In this document: one piece after another, positions 55,171 to 64,000 of the stretch | Position numbering within the stretch: position 1 is the stretch's first letter | Layout: each line of letters opens with the position of its first letter | Assembly: GCA_007922195.1 (NCBI GenBank) | Contig: ML682092.1 | Coordinates: 1,570,120 to 1,634,119 of the forward strand | DNA length: 64,000 nt | Direction of reading: 5' to 3' | Source: Podocnemis expansa | Lineage: Eukaryota; Chordata; Testudines; Podocnemididae | Position numbers and translations under genes: made by a program | Notes under the pieces: model-generated | Database searches by the model: none | The model's input: only the letters and a program-made list of their open reading frames with translations | Told to the model about the DNA's origin: nothing

Positions 55171-56520
55171 CTTGTACATCCTTCCTTTATCTATTCCCCA
55201 TAGCTCAGGGTTAAAGTTCTCAGGGCCTCTCTCCGACTGAGCAAAGGCAGCCAAAACAGCCGTGACCTGAGTTGAGCTGAACCAAGTCCAGTCCAGTCCA
55301 GTCCAGCCCAGCCCAGCCCAAGACTGCCCTGCTTAACTACTGCAGCCCCTTTTATCTGAGCCTTCTGGGCTCTGACTGGATGCTTCCATGAGGCCTCTCT
55401 AGGCACAGCTGGAGGACGAACCTTCGCTGCTCTGTCCGGGACCCTGGGGAAGGATGTAGTAAAATAAGATCATGGAGTTGCCAGCAGGCCCCCACAAGGC
55501 CTGGTGCATCTGGTCAGGCTGCCTTCAAGGCCAACCGAGTTAAAATTATGGTAATTTATTACACACCCAACAGTCTTATAGCAAGTGATGGAGGGAGGTC
55601 GACAGTATTCAAAAGGTAAAGGAAGAGAGCAACTCCCTCCAGCTAGCCCTCCAATTCCCCCCCCCCCCCCCGCCTTGGGACCCTTTCACTGCCCCTGCCC
55701 CCAAGATCCTCTCGTCCATCTGCCCATCACAACAGTTCTGAGGAGAAAGCAACAGGGCCCAGTAACCATGTGTAGAGCTGAGCCTGCTGAGAGGATAAGC
55801 TGTTATAGCCAGTGAGCCCAGAGCAACAGAGGTTGTGCTGGAGACAAGGTGTTATACCAAAAAGGGCACCCAGGAGAGCACCCCCCCCCCAATAAAAAGA
55901 AAAGACCTGCAGGATCTTATTCAGGGGGACAAGGCAATATGCCACATTTATTGTAAATAAGTAAGGATAGCAAAAAGCAGTCACACACACATACATACAT
56001 GCACAAGAAGTTCTGCAACCTGGTATGATATAATTACCAGTTCTTTCATGTGTTGCTTGAGTCAGCCTAGTAGCTAGCTAGGCTGGGCACAAGGAGCGAA
56101 CCAGGCCTCTGTCAGTCGTGATCCAATGCTCCAAGATGACAGCTGCAGAATGAGACCCAAAGTTTTCATGTTCTTACCCATCTTTTATACTTGCTGGCAC
56201 TCAGGTAAATTTATGGGATTTGCTGTGTCATGTTGCCTCAGGGTTCCTGTGAGATCATTGGTCACCAGTCACTTGCAGACTTGATTGTATTTTGTTCTTT
56301 TCTTTCTGGGGTGGGTCCTTCTGTTGACTTTAATCAGAGATGTCTGCATTGTTCAGCCAGTCAGATGGTACGTGTGCTTCATCAGGACAGGCTGGTAGTT
56401 GAGACTGGCCTCTTCTCACACACACACCCTTCATTCACACACCTTGTTCACACATTTAAAAGAACATATACAGCATACACCTAAAGCAGATTTCATCAAG
56501 TATATAAAATGGAGTTCAGT
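55171..56520. mobile_element. Unclassified interspersed repeats (two blocks)
   Basis: Block one (55,171-55,840) has a five-base tandem GTCCA/GCCCA tract at 55,287-55,321 and a C run at 55,659-55,671. Block two (about 55,841-56,520) contains AAGGCAATATGCCACATTTA and TATTGTAAATAAGTAAGGAT, which I recall as high-copy turtle sequence, perhaps an antisense LTR retroelement. Ends are not defined. Confidence 0.3.
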
Positions 56521-57597
56521 GTTTAAGCAGGAGTTCCAAACTGACAATATGGAGTCTTGTTGAATACTGGTTATGATGTCTATTACACAGTTACAGAATT
56601 ATTTTACTTATGACACTGAAGGACAGATACACATTAACTATCATATACTTTAAAGGTAAATGTAATTCATTATCTGTCTGTCCTCCTACATTATCTGTCT
56701 GTGCCCCACAAAGGAGGGGAGACAGCCAGATGGGCTAGCCTGGCTGAAGGGCAGGTGCTTTGTAGGGAGCTGGGCTGCTAGCTCTTTGGGACCATGGCTG
56801 CCTTGTTGTTCTGGTTGTACAGTGCCTGGCATGGTAGGGTCTTCGTCCCTGACTGGGCTCCCAGGTGTCAGGTAATAAAACATAGCACTGACGAGGAAAA
56901 CAGCCAGTTTCTTCTCCTTTTCCTTCGCCATGGTGAATCTGATCTAGGCACCCATGTCTCAGCAAACTCTGTAAAATGCAGCTGGCAGAGTGGTGGCTGT
57001 TGGGCGTTGGAGTCCGGAGAGACTTAGAGCAGAAAAGGTCCTGATCTGAGAAGGGCTGCCTATTCCCAGCCTCTATGCCGTGCTGCAGGATCTTTGCTTC
57101 CTCCCTTAGTGTCTCCAGCGCTTTGCAAACACTGCCAGCACAGGAGGGTCGGCCTGCTGGCAAAGGCAGCAGGACACGGGCACTCAGCCAGTTGGAAACA
57201 TTGGCCTGCTTGCTGCAGCTGCTGCAGTCAAAGAGGGGGCAGCTGGCTGCAAGAGCAGGGTGAGCATCATGCCCTGTTTCTTTTGTCAGAGGGGAGTGGT
57301 AACTGGGACAGTCCTTGGCTGAGAAGGCATCAAGCCAAAGAAGAGGGGCCTGAATCCCTGCACTTTGGAACTCCAGAGCCTACCTTTGAGGCTGGGCTGC
57401 AATTTGACTCAAGGGGATGTTGGACAAGTGCTTCAGATGCACCCAAGTTACTTAGGCTCCTACAAGAGCTGGGTTCCCAAGGTACCCAAGTGCTTTTTTT
57501 AAAATGGGATGCATGTTCCTAAGTCACCTAGGCTGTGCTGACCATTTGTCCTGGACTTTCAGCTAGGGCACAGTGTATGGGGATTTTATGGGCAGTC
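56521..57597. other. Intergenic DNA, nothing recognised
   Basis: Overlapping opposing frames at 56,735-57,163 and 57,094-57,522 show no family motif. Confidence 0.4.
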
Positions 57598-57665
57598 ACA
57601 TAGCCTGGGGCCAGAAGGGATCACTGTGATCAGCCAGTCTGAATACAGTCTGCACAAGCACTGTC
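57598..57665 (-). mobile_element. CR1-type 3' end fragment
   Basis: GGGGCCAGAAGGGATCACTG and TGATCAGCCAGTCTGAATAC are the inverse of a CR1-subfamily 3' tail. Confidence 0.6.
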
Positions 57666-57811
57666 TCCCCATGGTCCCCCAACTGAGGCAGGTCACCCAA
57701 GATAGGACGTCTTCACACTTAAGCCTAGCTGGCTTAATTAGTGCTTTCCAGGGGAGAGCCAGTTTAGATACAGTTCCTTCTGGGACTGCCCAAACCCAGC
57801 ATACAGCTAGC

Positions 57812-58148
57812 CAAGGGTTCTGCAACCTGCAGCTCTGGAGCCACATGTGGCAGAGCTGTAACTAAAGAATGCTGATTGGAATGCATCCCTTACAATAGCC
57901 GAGCATCAGGCAAGTGGCACAAAGCGCGCCCTTTAAAGGACCGGCTCAATGGAGCTGCTCCAGCATGCCTGGAGCAAAGCCCTGCTTGCCCCTCCATAGT
58001 TACGGCTCTGACATGCAGCCCTTTGACTGTCCCCTTATGACTCTGGGCTCCTCAACCCCCTGCCAACAGGGGTACCCTGAGGCAGGCACCCTGGCCCAGC
58101 TCCTCCTATCCCCCACCAGGAGGCTACAACTATTGTGACTCTCAAAAT
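57812..58148. mobile_element. hAT-type element fragment abutting DIRS
   Basis: CCAAGGGTTCTGCAACCTGC and AGCTCTGGAGCCACATGTGG resemble the left end of a common sauropsid hAT element with GGTCGGCAACCTGCGGCTCC-like sequence. It ends where DIRS sequence begins at 58,149. Confidence 0.45.
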
Positions 58149-59960
58149 GGTGGGTTACTCACTAGTAATCATCCTTCTTCGAGATGGGCTGCTCGAATCC
58201 ATTCAGTAATAGGTGTCTCTGTGCCGGAACGCTGGATTGGTCAGAAAAACTTTTGTCCTAGCCTGTCAGGAGAGGGTAGGCAGCCACTGCCCCCCACGCC
58301 ACCCAGTGGCTATATATATGGCCGCCTCCCAACCTCTCCCCAGTTCCTAGAAGTTGCTAACTCCAAATGCGGGGATGGATGGAAGGGAGCTGAATGGATC
58401 CGAGCAGTCCATCTCAAAGAAGGACGGTTACTGGTGAGTAACCCACCGTTCTTCTTCGAGCACTGCTCGGATGCATTCAGTAATAGATGACTACTAGCCA
58501 TGCTGATGGATGGCGGATGGAGTTGGCCCTTCCGCCTACAGCATAGCAAAATCACCCCAGATGGGGAAAAGCCCAGCGAACGAGGTTCTAGCAGGCACCA
58601 AGAGACCAGCTAGGCTCCTGGCCTGGTGAAGGAGAACCGACAACTTTGGGCCCAACCCAAAGCAGGGTAGATTCAATCCAGCTGAGGCAGAGTGTGGATG
58701 AGCTGAACGGGCTAACGTCACCTTGAACCAGAGGGAATCAATGCAACACGACAAACGTGGAGGAGATGCGTTAGTTGCTGTACTTAGGGGTACAGCATAA
58801 AGTAGAAGGACCAGAGGGTAAATGACTGGCCATAGGAAGCCTCCAGCGTGGACCTACAAGAGGAGCGCTGGAAGCCAAAGGGTTAAGGGCCTAGCTATGA
58901 CGGCTGTGGCCTACACAGATAACTGTAAAAGGGATGAACGTTATCCCTTGAACTAATAACGACAAGGCCCAAAGGTACATGCCCCAAAAGTGTAGAGTTG
59001 GGTACACAGCACACATAGGGGAACAAGGACTGCCGAGTTCAGTTGAGAAGGGTCTAGAGAAAGACATTTCATGCTGGTACAATGAGAAAAGAAAAACCAG
59101 AGTCAGTGTGATGAGCAGCACATGGCCTGTTGAACCAGAAGTCCCTAGGTTAGGAGCGTGTAGCGCAAACCTCCAGCCTTGTTAAGTGTAAGAACCCAGA
59201 GGGTTACCAATGGAAGGGCACTTCGGACCACTAGCACCTATAAGGCGGCATGATGGCCTTAGGAGGTGCTGTTAATTTGGTATCTAAAAGTACCTTGGTA
59301 TGCATGAAGACTCACGGAAAGAGCTGTCCTCTTGAGCCTTACAATCTCTTCAGGATTCTGACACCAGGAAGACTGCCTGGAGGACAGGGGGGAAGTGAAG
59401 GATGGGGGAAAGGGAAGGAGGGCAACAAATGCAATGCCACCGCTGAGCCACTTAGTTCGAGACGGCCAGAGGGTTCATGGAGTTAGAATATCATGAATGA
59501 GATCTTCGTATGCCCGGGGAACACCAGAAATGATATCGTCTCAACTATGCTGCACCTACATGTGCGCCAGAGATAAGGACATGACTACCTTCTGAAAGGT
59601 ATAGTTTACAGGAGGAAGTAATGGTCTCCTCCCGAGCACCTGGGAAGTGATACTACTCCCGGAGTGTCAACTGCGGTACTGCAGGAGTACCCTGGGTTTT
59701 AGAGAAACCAGACAAGGTGGTTTACCCCCATCATGCCAGTTATTCCACATGGGGAATACAGACGTCTGAATTTCCGGGCACATCGGAAATAGGGTCTTGT
59801 CTCCTCCTTCTCTTTCTTCTTCTTCTCTCTCTCTCTCTTTTTTTTTTTTTTTGGTTCCCTCCAGAGAGTGAGGGACACACAATGACCTTGGTAATTGCCT
59901 TTATTGAGTATCATATGGAGATAACCCAATGGTTTTCACCTCAAGTCCCCAAACAAGGTG
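58149..59960 (-). mobile_element. DIRS 3' end, second copy
   Basis: The first 340 bases are the terminal unit: GGTGGGTTACTCACTAGTAA, arm CTTCTTCGAGATGGGCTGCT, promoter with TATATATA (58,311-58,318), inverse arm, and the palindrome GGTTACTGGTGAGTAACC at 58,427-58,444. The rest aligns, inverted, with 18,411-19,815, including CATGCTGATGGATGG (58,498) and GGCATGATGGCCTTAGG (59,246). The far limit is uncertain. No open reading frame of note. Confidence 0.72.
59798..59853. repeat. Polypyrimidine tract (CTT/CT/T)n
   Basis: TTCTTCTTCTCTCTCTCTCT followed by a T run of 15. Simple-sequence tract near the limit of the DIRS fragment. Confidence 0.95.
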
Positions 59961-60944
59961 TAACAAGTTCACCAGATGCCCGGGAAGTAATGTCCCAGGC
60001 CGAGATATGAACAATCGTTGTAGCAAGCTGGCCCAGGGTGAGACATTTTACTGTATGTGTGTGTGTGGGGGGGGCAATAGGGCAGGCAGGGGTTAGACAG
60101 CTCTGCCTTGGCCTTCCCTGAGCCATAGAATCCCCTGTGATAAAGAGGTCTGAGGATGCAACAGGACTGACTTAACCCAGTGTACCGATCAGTATGTTAA
60201 AGAGGGGAGGTATCCAAGGTGTCCCTCCCCATCCCAGGAACAAGAATAGATCCTACCTGCTGTAGGACAGGCGGTAGGTGGGAAGGGTTCCACATGTCAG
60301 GATGGGCACATTTCTGTGCGTACCAGTAGCATCTGCAGTCATGGCTGGAGCATTGGGTCAAATGAAACTTCATGAGGTTCAACAAGGACAAGTGCAAAGT
60401 CCTGAACTTAGGAAGGAAAAAAGCTGGAGGAATGGCAAGAGCAACCAGTGCAAAACCTCTGTGGAACTCTCCACTGGTCCTTGTCTCCTCTACCCCAGGC
60501 TGCTGCTCACCCTGCTGGGTACGCATCACTTGCCAATTCTCAGCTTAACACTGGTCTTCAGATTATTACAGGCACAGCATAATGGACAGTACAAACATGG
60601 CCTCTCATACTAATGCAGCTCTACCCACCTCAAATTCATTCCTAAGGGAGACTACATGACTTACATTGTATTTGAGGGAACAAGGATCTTCCAATATACA
60701 AACACCAAATAATACAGTGAGAGTCCAACTCAAATTCAGAAAACTTTTTTGACCTATAGCACAAAGACTCCAGGTTCCCCCTGCAGAGCAAAGTGCAAAG
60801 ATATCAGTATCATGAATAAACATCTCATCAAGGACCCACCTGAAGAACCCAGGGTTTTTTTCACTCTTAACCACATTTACACCTCATATGGCAGAGATGC
60901 CTACCTCCTCCATAAGTGAAGACTGAGACACAAGCCAATTGCAA
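59961..60944. other. Intergenic DNA with a small CR1 fragment
   Basis: At 60,353-60,425 (plus strand) ACTTCATGAGGTTCAACAAG and GACAAGTGCAAAGTCCTGAA match the CR1 ORF2 segment encoding FNKDKCK. A (TG)n and G-run tract is at about 60,052-60,072. Nothing else is seen. Confidence 0.55.
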
Positions 60945-61018
60945 AACAAGCATGGAGTCCTGTGGCACCTATAGACTAACAAATTTATTTATCACATGAG
61001 CTTTCATGGGACTTTGAA
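60945..61018 (-). mobile_element. Penelope-like repeat fragment
   Basis: AGTCCTGTGGCACCTATAGA, CTAACAAATTTATTTATCAC and ATGAGCTTTCATGGGA match the 9.88-9.93 kb segment. The hammerhead-like half is lost after GAAA/helix II. Confidence 0.65.
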
Positions 61019-61899
61019 CTAGGAAACACCTCATCAGCTAACATCGCTGATAGCATCTCTTTCATCCCCACCATGTTACCTGAAGCAATCAATTGGATTG
61101 CCAACATAGACTTGGAGCTTGAAGTCCATCTAACACTGCTTGTTTTAAGCCAAGGGTCTCAAACTCGAATCACCATGAGGGCTGCATGAGGACTAGTATA
61201 TTAGCCAAAGGGCCGCACCATGCACGTGATATTGTTCTCCATTCAGCAATTGAAAAGGATCAGTGTTAGCAGCTTTTTCCTTGGACAACGCCACACTCAG
61301 ACTGGCAATGTTTTATAGTAAGTATCAGACATGCCACTGAAGCACATCTAGTTACTAATGTCACACCCCAGTCCCTAAGACATATTTATTATGTTTGCGT
61401 GGTTTAATGTATTTGCAAAATCATTTATTTTTATGAATTTGTTCCATTTTGGGGATATGGAAACAAATAGTTATATTGAATGATTTCATGGCATTTGGTT
61501 CAAAAAGAGTTGATTTTTATAGGCCACTCTGATGAAACATTCATAAACTGTGTTTTTAAAAGGATGTTTACAGGGCCCTCTGATGACAAGCTTATGGGCT
61601 GGAAGATTAGCAGTACATCATCAGCGATCATTTCAAGGATGAAGTGCATACATCTCCACTGGCATGTGACACACAACATTGAAATGTGGGACCAATAAGC
61701 AAAAGTGGAACACCCATGGCTGGCAGTGTATCACACCAGAACTGACTCCCCCTACCCCCAAGTATCAAAGCTATTTTTAAGATTTTTTCCCCCAGGAGAA
61801 CTTAATAAACCAGGGATTGCTTGCTCACTTGGTCAGTTGATTTATTTATTTTTAGTAAGTGACAGTCCCTATCCTGCAAGATTTATAATTTAAATAGAC
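61019..61899. other. Intergenic DNA with a possible hAT end
   Basis: CCAAGGGTCTCAAACTCG (61,151) followed by GGGCCGCACCATGC (61,210) resembles the left part of a known hAT family. No right end was found. The remainder is unrecognised. Confidence 0.35.
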
Positions 61900-62040
61900 A
61901 ATGGAAATACTATTATCTCCATTCTGCATATGGAAAATTAAAGCAGAGAAATTAAGGGACTTGTCCAAGGTCAAACAAGAAGTCTGTGACAGAGGTAAGG
62001 ATTCAACACACATCTGAGTTCTATTCTTCTGCTTTAACCA
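61900..62040 (-). mobile_element. MIR-type SINE fragment
   Basis: ATTATCTCCATTCTGCATAT, GAAATTAAGGGACTTGTCCA, AGGTCAAACAAGAAGTCTGT and GACAGAGGTAAGGATTCAAC are the inverse of MIR core and 3' part. Confidence 0.75.
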
Positions 62041-62756
62041 CACAAGTAACACGTCACAAAATTCAAAATGACTCACAGCTTCATTATTGTCTATCTACCA
62101 TATCTATATGAACTTGATTAACTCTCTGGGTCAAACTTTAAAAAACAAACAAACAAAAAACTCCCAATGAGAATGCACTGAGAATATGGAAAAGTGCCTG
62201 AGAAACAGAAGCATTTATGCAAAATATTTGGAGTGAGAAGTAACAGAAACTGTTTTTTTTTTCAATCCAGTTCCTGCATGTCTAGGTTTTACCTGAATAA
62301 ACTGACTTTGACAACAAAAAAACCATCCCAAAATAGTTTAGCATTTTGTGCTGAAGCAGAAAAGACCATTAATGTATTAAAAAACTGTATATCTTACACA
62401 CATGGTAACAAGCAGATGATTCATATCACTGTTCACAACCCAGTGTGCTGGTGGAGGGAGCAAATGCTGAATGAAGCCTGATGAATTAGAAAGTCTAAGC
62501 AGAGAACTTGGTGGAAAACCCCTGCCAGGAAATGGCAAATGCGATTAGGGCTGATGTGTTGGCCAAAGCCGAACACACAGAGTATTAACGCCCCCACCCC
62601 CCACCTGAGGACTCACCACAGCCCAGTGTCACTTCTCCTGGGATTATTGCTGCATATTTCCTTTCTTGTGCAACCAGCACCCTAACCTCCACTAGCCAGG
62701 GCCTCCACAGCGGCCTTCTTTTAATTAGGCCTCAAATATATTTTGATTCAAGCCCA
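62041..62756. other. Intergenic DNA, nothing recognised
   Basis: No feature seen. Confidence 0.35.
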
Positions 62757-62870
62757 GGGTTACCAGATACCAGACAAAATCATGTATTTTTAAAATGCCT
62801 GCCGGACGGAGGACATGAAGGTACAAAGGAAAACATGCCTTCCTTTTACCTGACATTTGGTAACCCCACC
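62757..62870. mobile_element. Short inverted-repeat element, copy 2
   Basis: It begins AGGGTTACCAGATACCAGAC and ends ACATTTGGTAACCC, giving 12-base inverted ends GGGTTACCAGAT/GGGTTACCAAAT. The interior matches 3,525-3,620. I could not fix the target duplication. Confidence 0.6.
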
Positions 62871-63639
62871 CAAGCCCTGGCCTTCCAAAACAAGCATTCT
62901 GCCCTCCCCTCCCCCTAGCAAAGATGTTTTCTGTTCTCCCACCACCACCCTAGAGGAAGTGACTAGCTTGGTCTTCATCCCATCCCCACCTAGGGGAGGC
63001 AGGAATCAGCAGGACAGCCCTGCTCACAGAAGCTCTTCAAGGGGAGCTGGCAAGGGGTGAGATGGCAGCAGACTGGGGAACACATGGATTCCCCAGAGCA
63101 CCCAAACTGCGAGACCAGAACCTAATCACCACAGGATGGCACCCCTGGGATAGAGCACACAACATGTCTCTAGGGCAACTGGAATTGCTGAAAGCTGCTG
63201 TGAGTGACGGCTTGGCTGCACAGCCCCGTCTGGCTGCAGACTGAGGACTGTCATCCACCCAATGAATGTGAGCACCAGCTGTGGCAGGGCAGTAGGGGTG
63301 GGAGGGAGAGGAGTGAAAGGGCCCAAGGACCACATCATCAGTGGCAAGAGGCCAACAATATGGTCTTGTTCAACTGCAGAATTCAGATAACTACTGAATT
63401 GAAATGCACCATTGAAAAGTAAATGCACTGGTAAGCCACCCCTCGTTCTAGCCACCAACTTACCCTCTGTGAGGACCATACCTCTTCCCTCTTTCCCCCA
63501 CACTTTGGGAATCCCCCTTTGGGAAACAGCTCCCTTCTCCCGCCCAACACCTTGGGAATTGTGGGTGTCTGGGAGCAGAGAAGGAGTCGCTCCATGCACC
63601 CTGGATTCAGCAGTGGCAGGAACAAGGAAAGAAGGGGGT
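62871..63639. other. Intergenic DNA, nothing recognised
   Basis: Opposed frames of up to 157 codons (63,126-63,599) carry no motif. Confidence 0.35.
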
Positions 63640-63752
63640 GTTGGCCACCAGCTCTGTTTTGACCGGCTAAGGCTAAAAGGTTTCCGACTAATTGTGCGCT
63701 AAGGCATGTACACCTATTACTGAATGTATTTGAGCAGTGCTTGAAGAATAAC
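63640..63752 (-). mobile_element. DIRS 5' terminal fragment
   Basis: The minus strand begins TTATTCTTCAAGCACTGCTC, continues ATTCAGTAATAGGTGTACAT and then GCGCACAATTAGTCGG. This corresponds to 11,281-11,360. The promoter and everything downstream are missing. Confidence 0.65.
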
Positions 63753-63862
63753 AAAACTTCCTTGCTGTCACCCTGGGAAATAGGCACCCAAAGGTATTTA
63801 AAGTATTCCCTGCTGGCAACTGTTAGTGCTGCATGCTGCCTCTTATCCATGGCTGTCAGGAA

Positions 63863-64000
63863 GGCTGTGTTCACACGGCACTTTTGTTTCGAAACAACCT
63901 CGTTGTTTCCAAACAAAAAAACCATGTTCACACAACGCACAGTTGTTTCGAAACAAGGGGAAGCCCTTGTTTCGAAACAACTGTGTTGTTTCGAAACAAG
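63863..64000. mobile_element. Inverted-repeat element G, TTTCGAAA words, cut by window end
   Basis: The left end GGCTGTGTTCACACGG is followed by four GTTTCGAAACA-type palindromes in 120 bases, as in element E. The right end lies outside the window. Confidence 0.75.

Noticed and set aside
58149..63752. One full-length DIRS from 63,752 (5' end) to 58,149 (3' end), both on the minus strand
   Set aside because: The spacing (5.6 kb) fits, but the interior holds MIR, CR1 and Penelope-like fragments and no DIRS coding similarity, so these are probably two fragments.

Overview
The window is vertebrate nuclear DNA, most likely from a turtle. The evidence is the repeat content: CR1 LINEs, a tRNA-Val-derived SINE with a CR1-type tail, MIR SINEs, DIRS retrotransposons, Penelope-like fragments, and many short hAT-type and 3-bp-TSD inverted-repeat elements. 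There is one CpG island with a vertebrate gene. No bacterial, phage, CRISPR or operon structure is visible.

Layout. Bases 1-3,889 lie in intron 1 of a minus-strand gene whose first coding exon (3,890-4,277) is recognisable as DUSP4 (MAP kinase phosphatase 2). Its 5' UTR, a TATA box and CRE-like sites sit in the CpG island at about 3,620-4,745. The later DUSP4 exons are not in the window. Everything from 4,750 to 64,000 is upstream intergenic DNA with no host protein-coding gene that I can recognise. In human the interval upstream of DUSP4 is also gene-poor, which fits.

The intergenic part is a record of successive insertions. An approximately 8.9-kb DIRS copy (11,281-20,143) has promoter, gag remnant and palindromic 3' end, and is split by a SINE (14,759-14,882) and a long antisense CR1 (about 15,048-18,410). 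A forward CR1 (22,013-23,640) was invaded by a hAT element and by a 500-bp inverted-repeat element that itself holds a SINE. hAT-type elements with 8-bp target duplications lie at 22,055, 25,640, 28,646, 39,553, 42,670 and 52,394. A second DIRS 3' end is at 58,149-59,960.

The most interesting structure is a set of elements at 22.9, 31.8, 41.6, 45.4 and 63.9 kb. They share GGCTATGTCTACAC-like ends but are each filled with a different palindromic word centred on TCGA, intact in young copies and CpG-decayed in old ones. The 45.4-kb member is a long palindrome with the 400-N assembly gap at its centre. Other points worth checking are a hammerhead-ribozyme-like core in a Penelope-like repeat, palindromic DIRS ends carrying splice-donor-like sequence, and two non-repetitive stretches rich in homeodomain-type motifs. 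I did not find an undescribed protein system.
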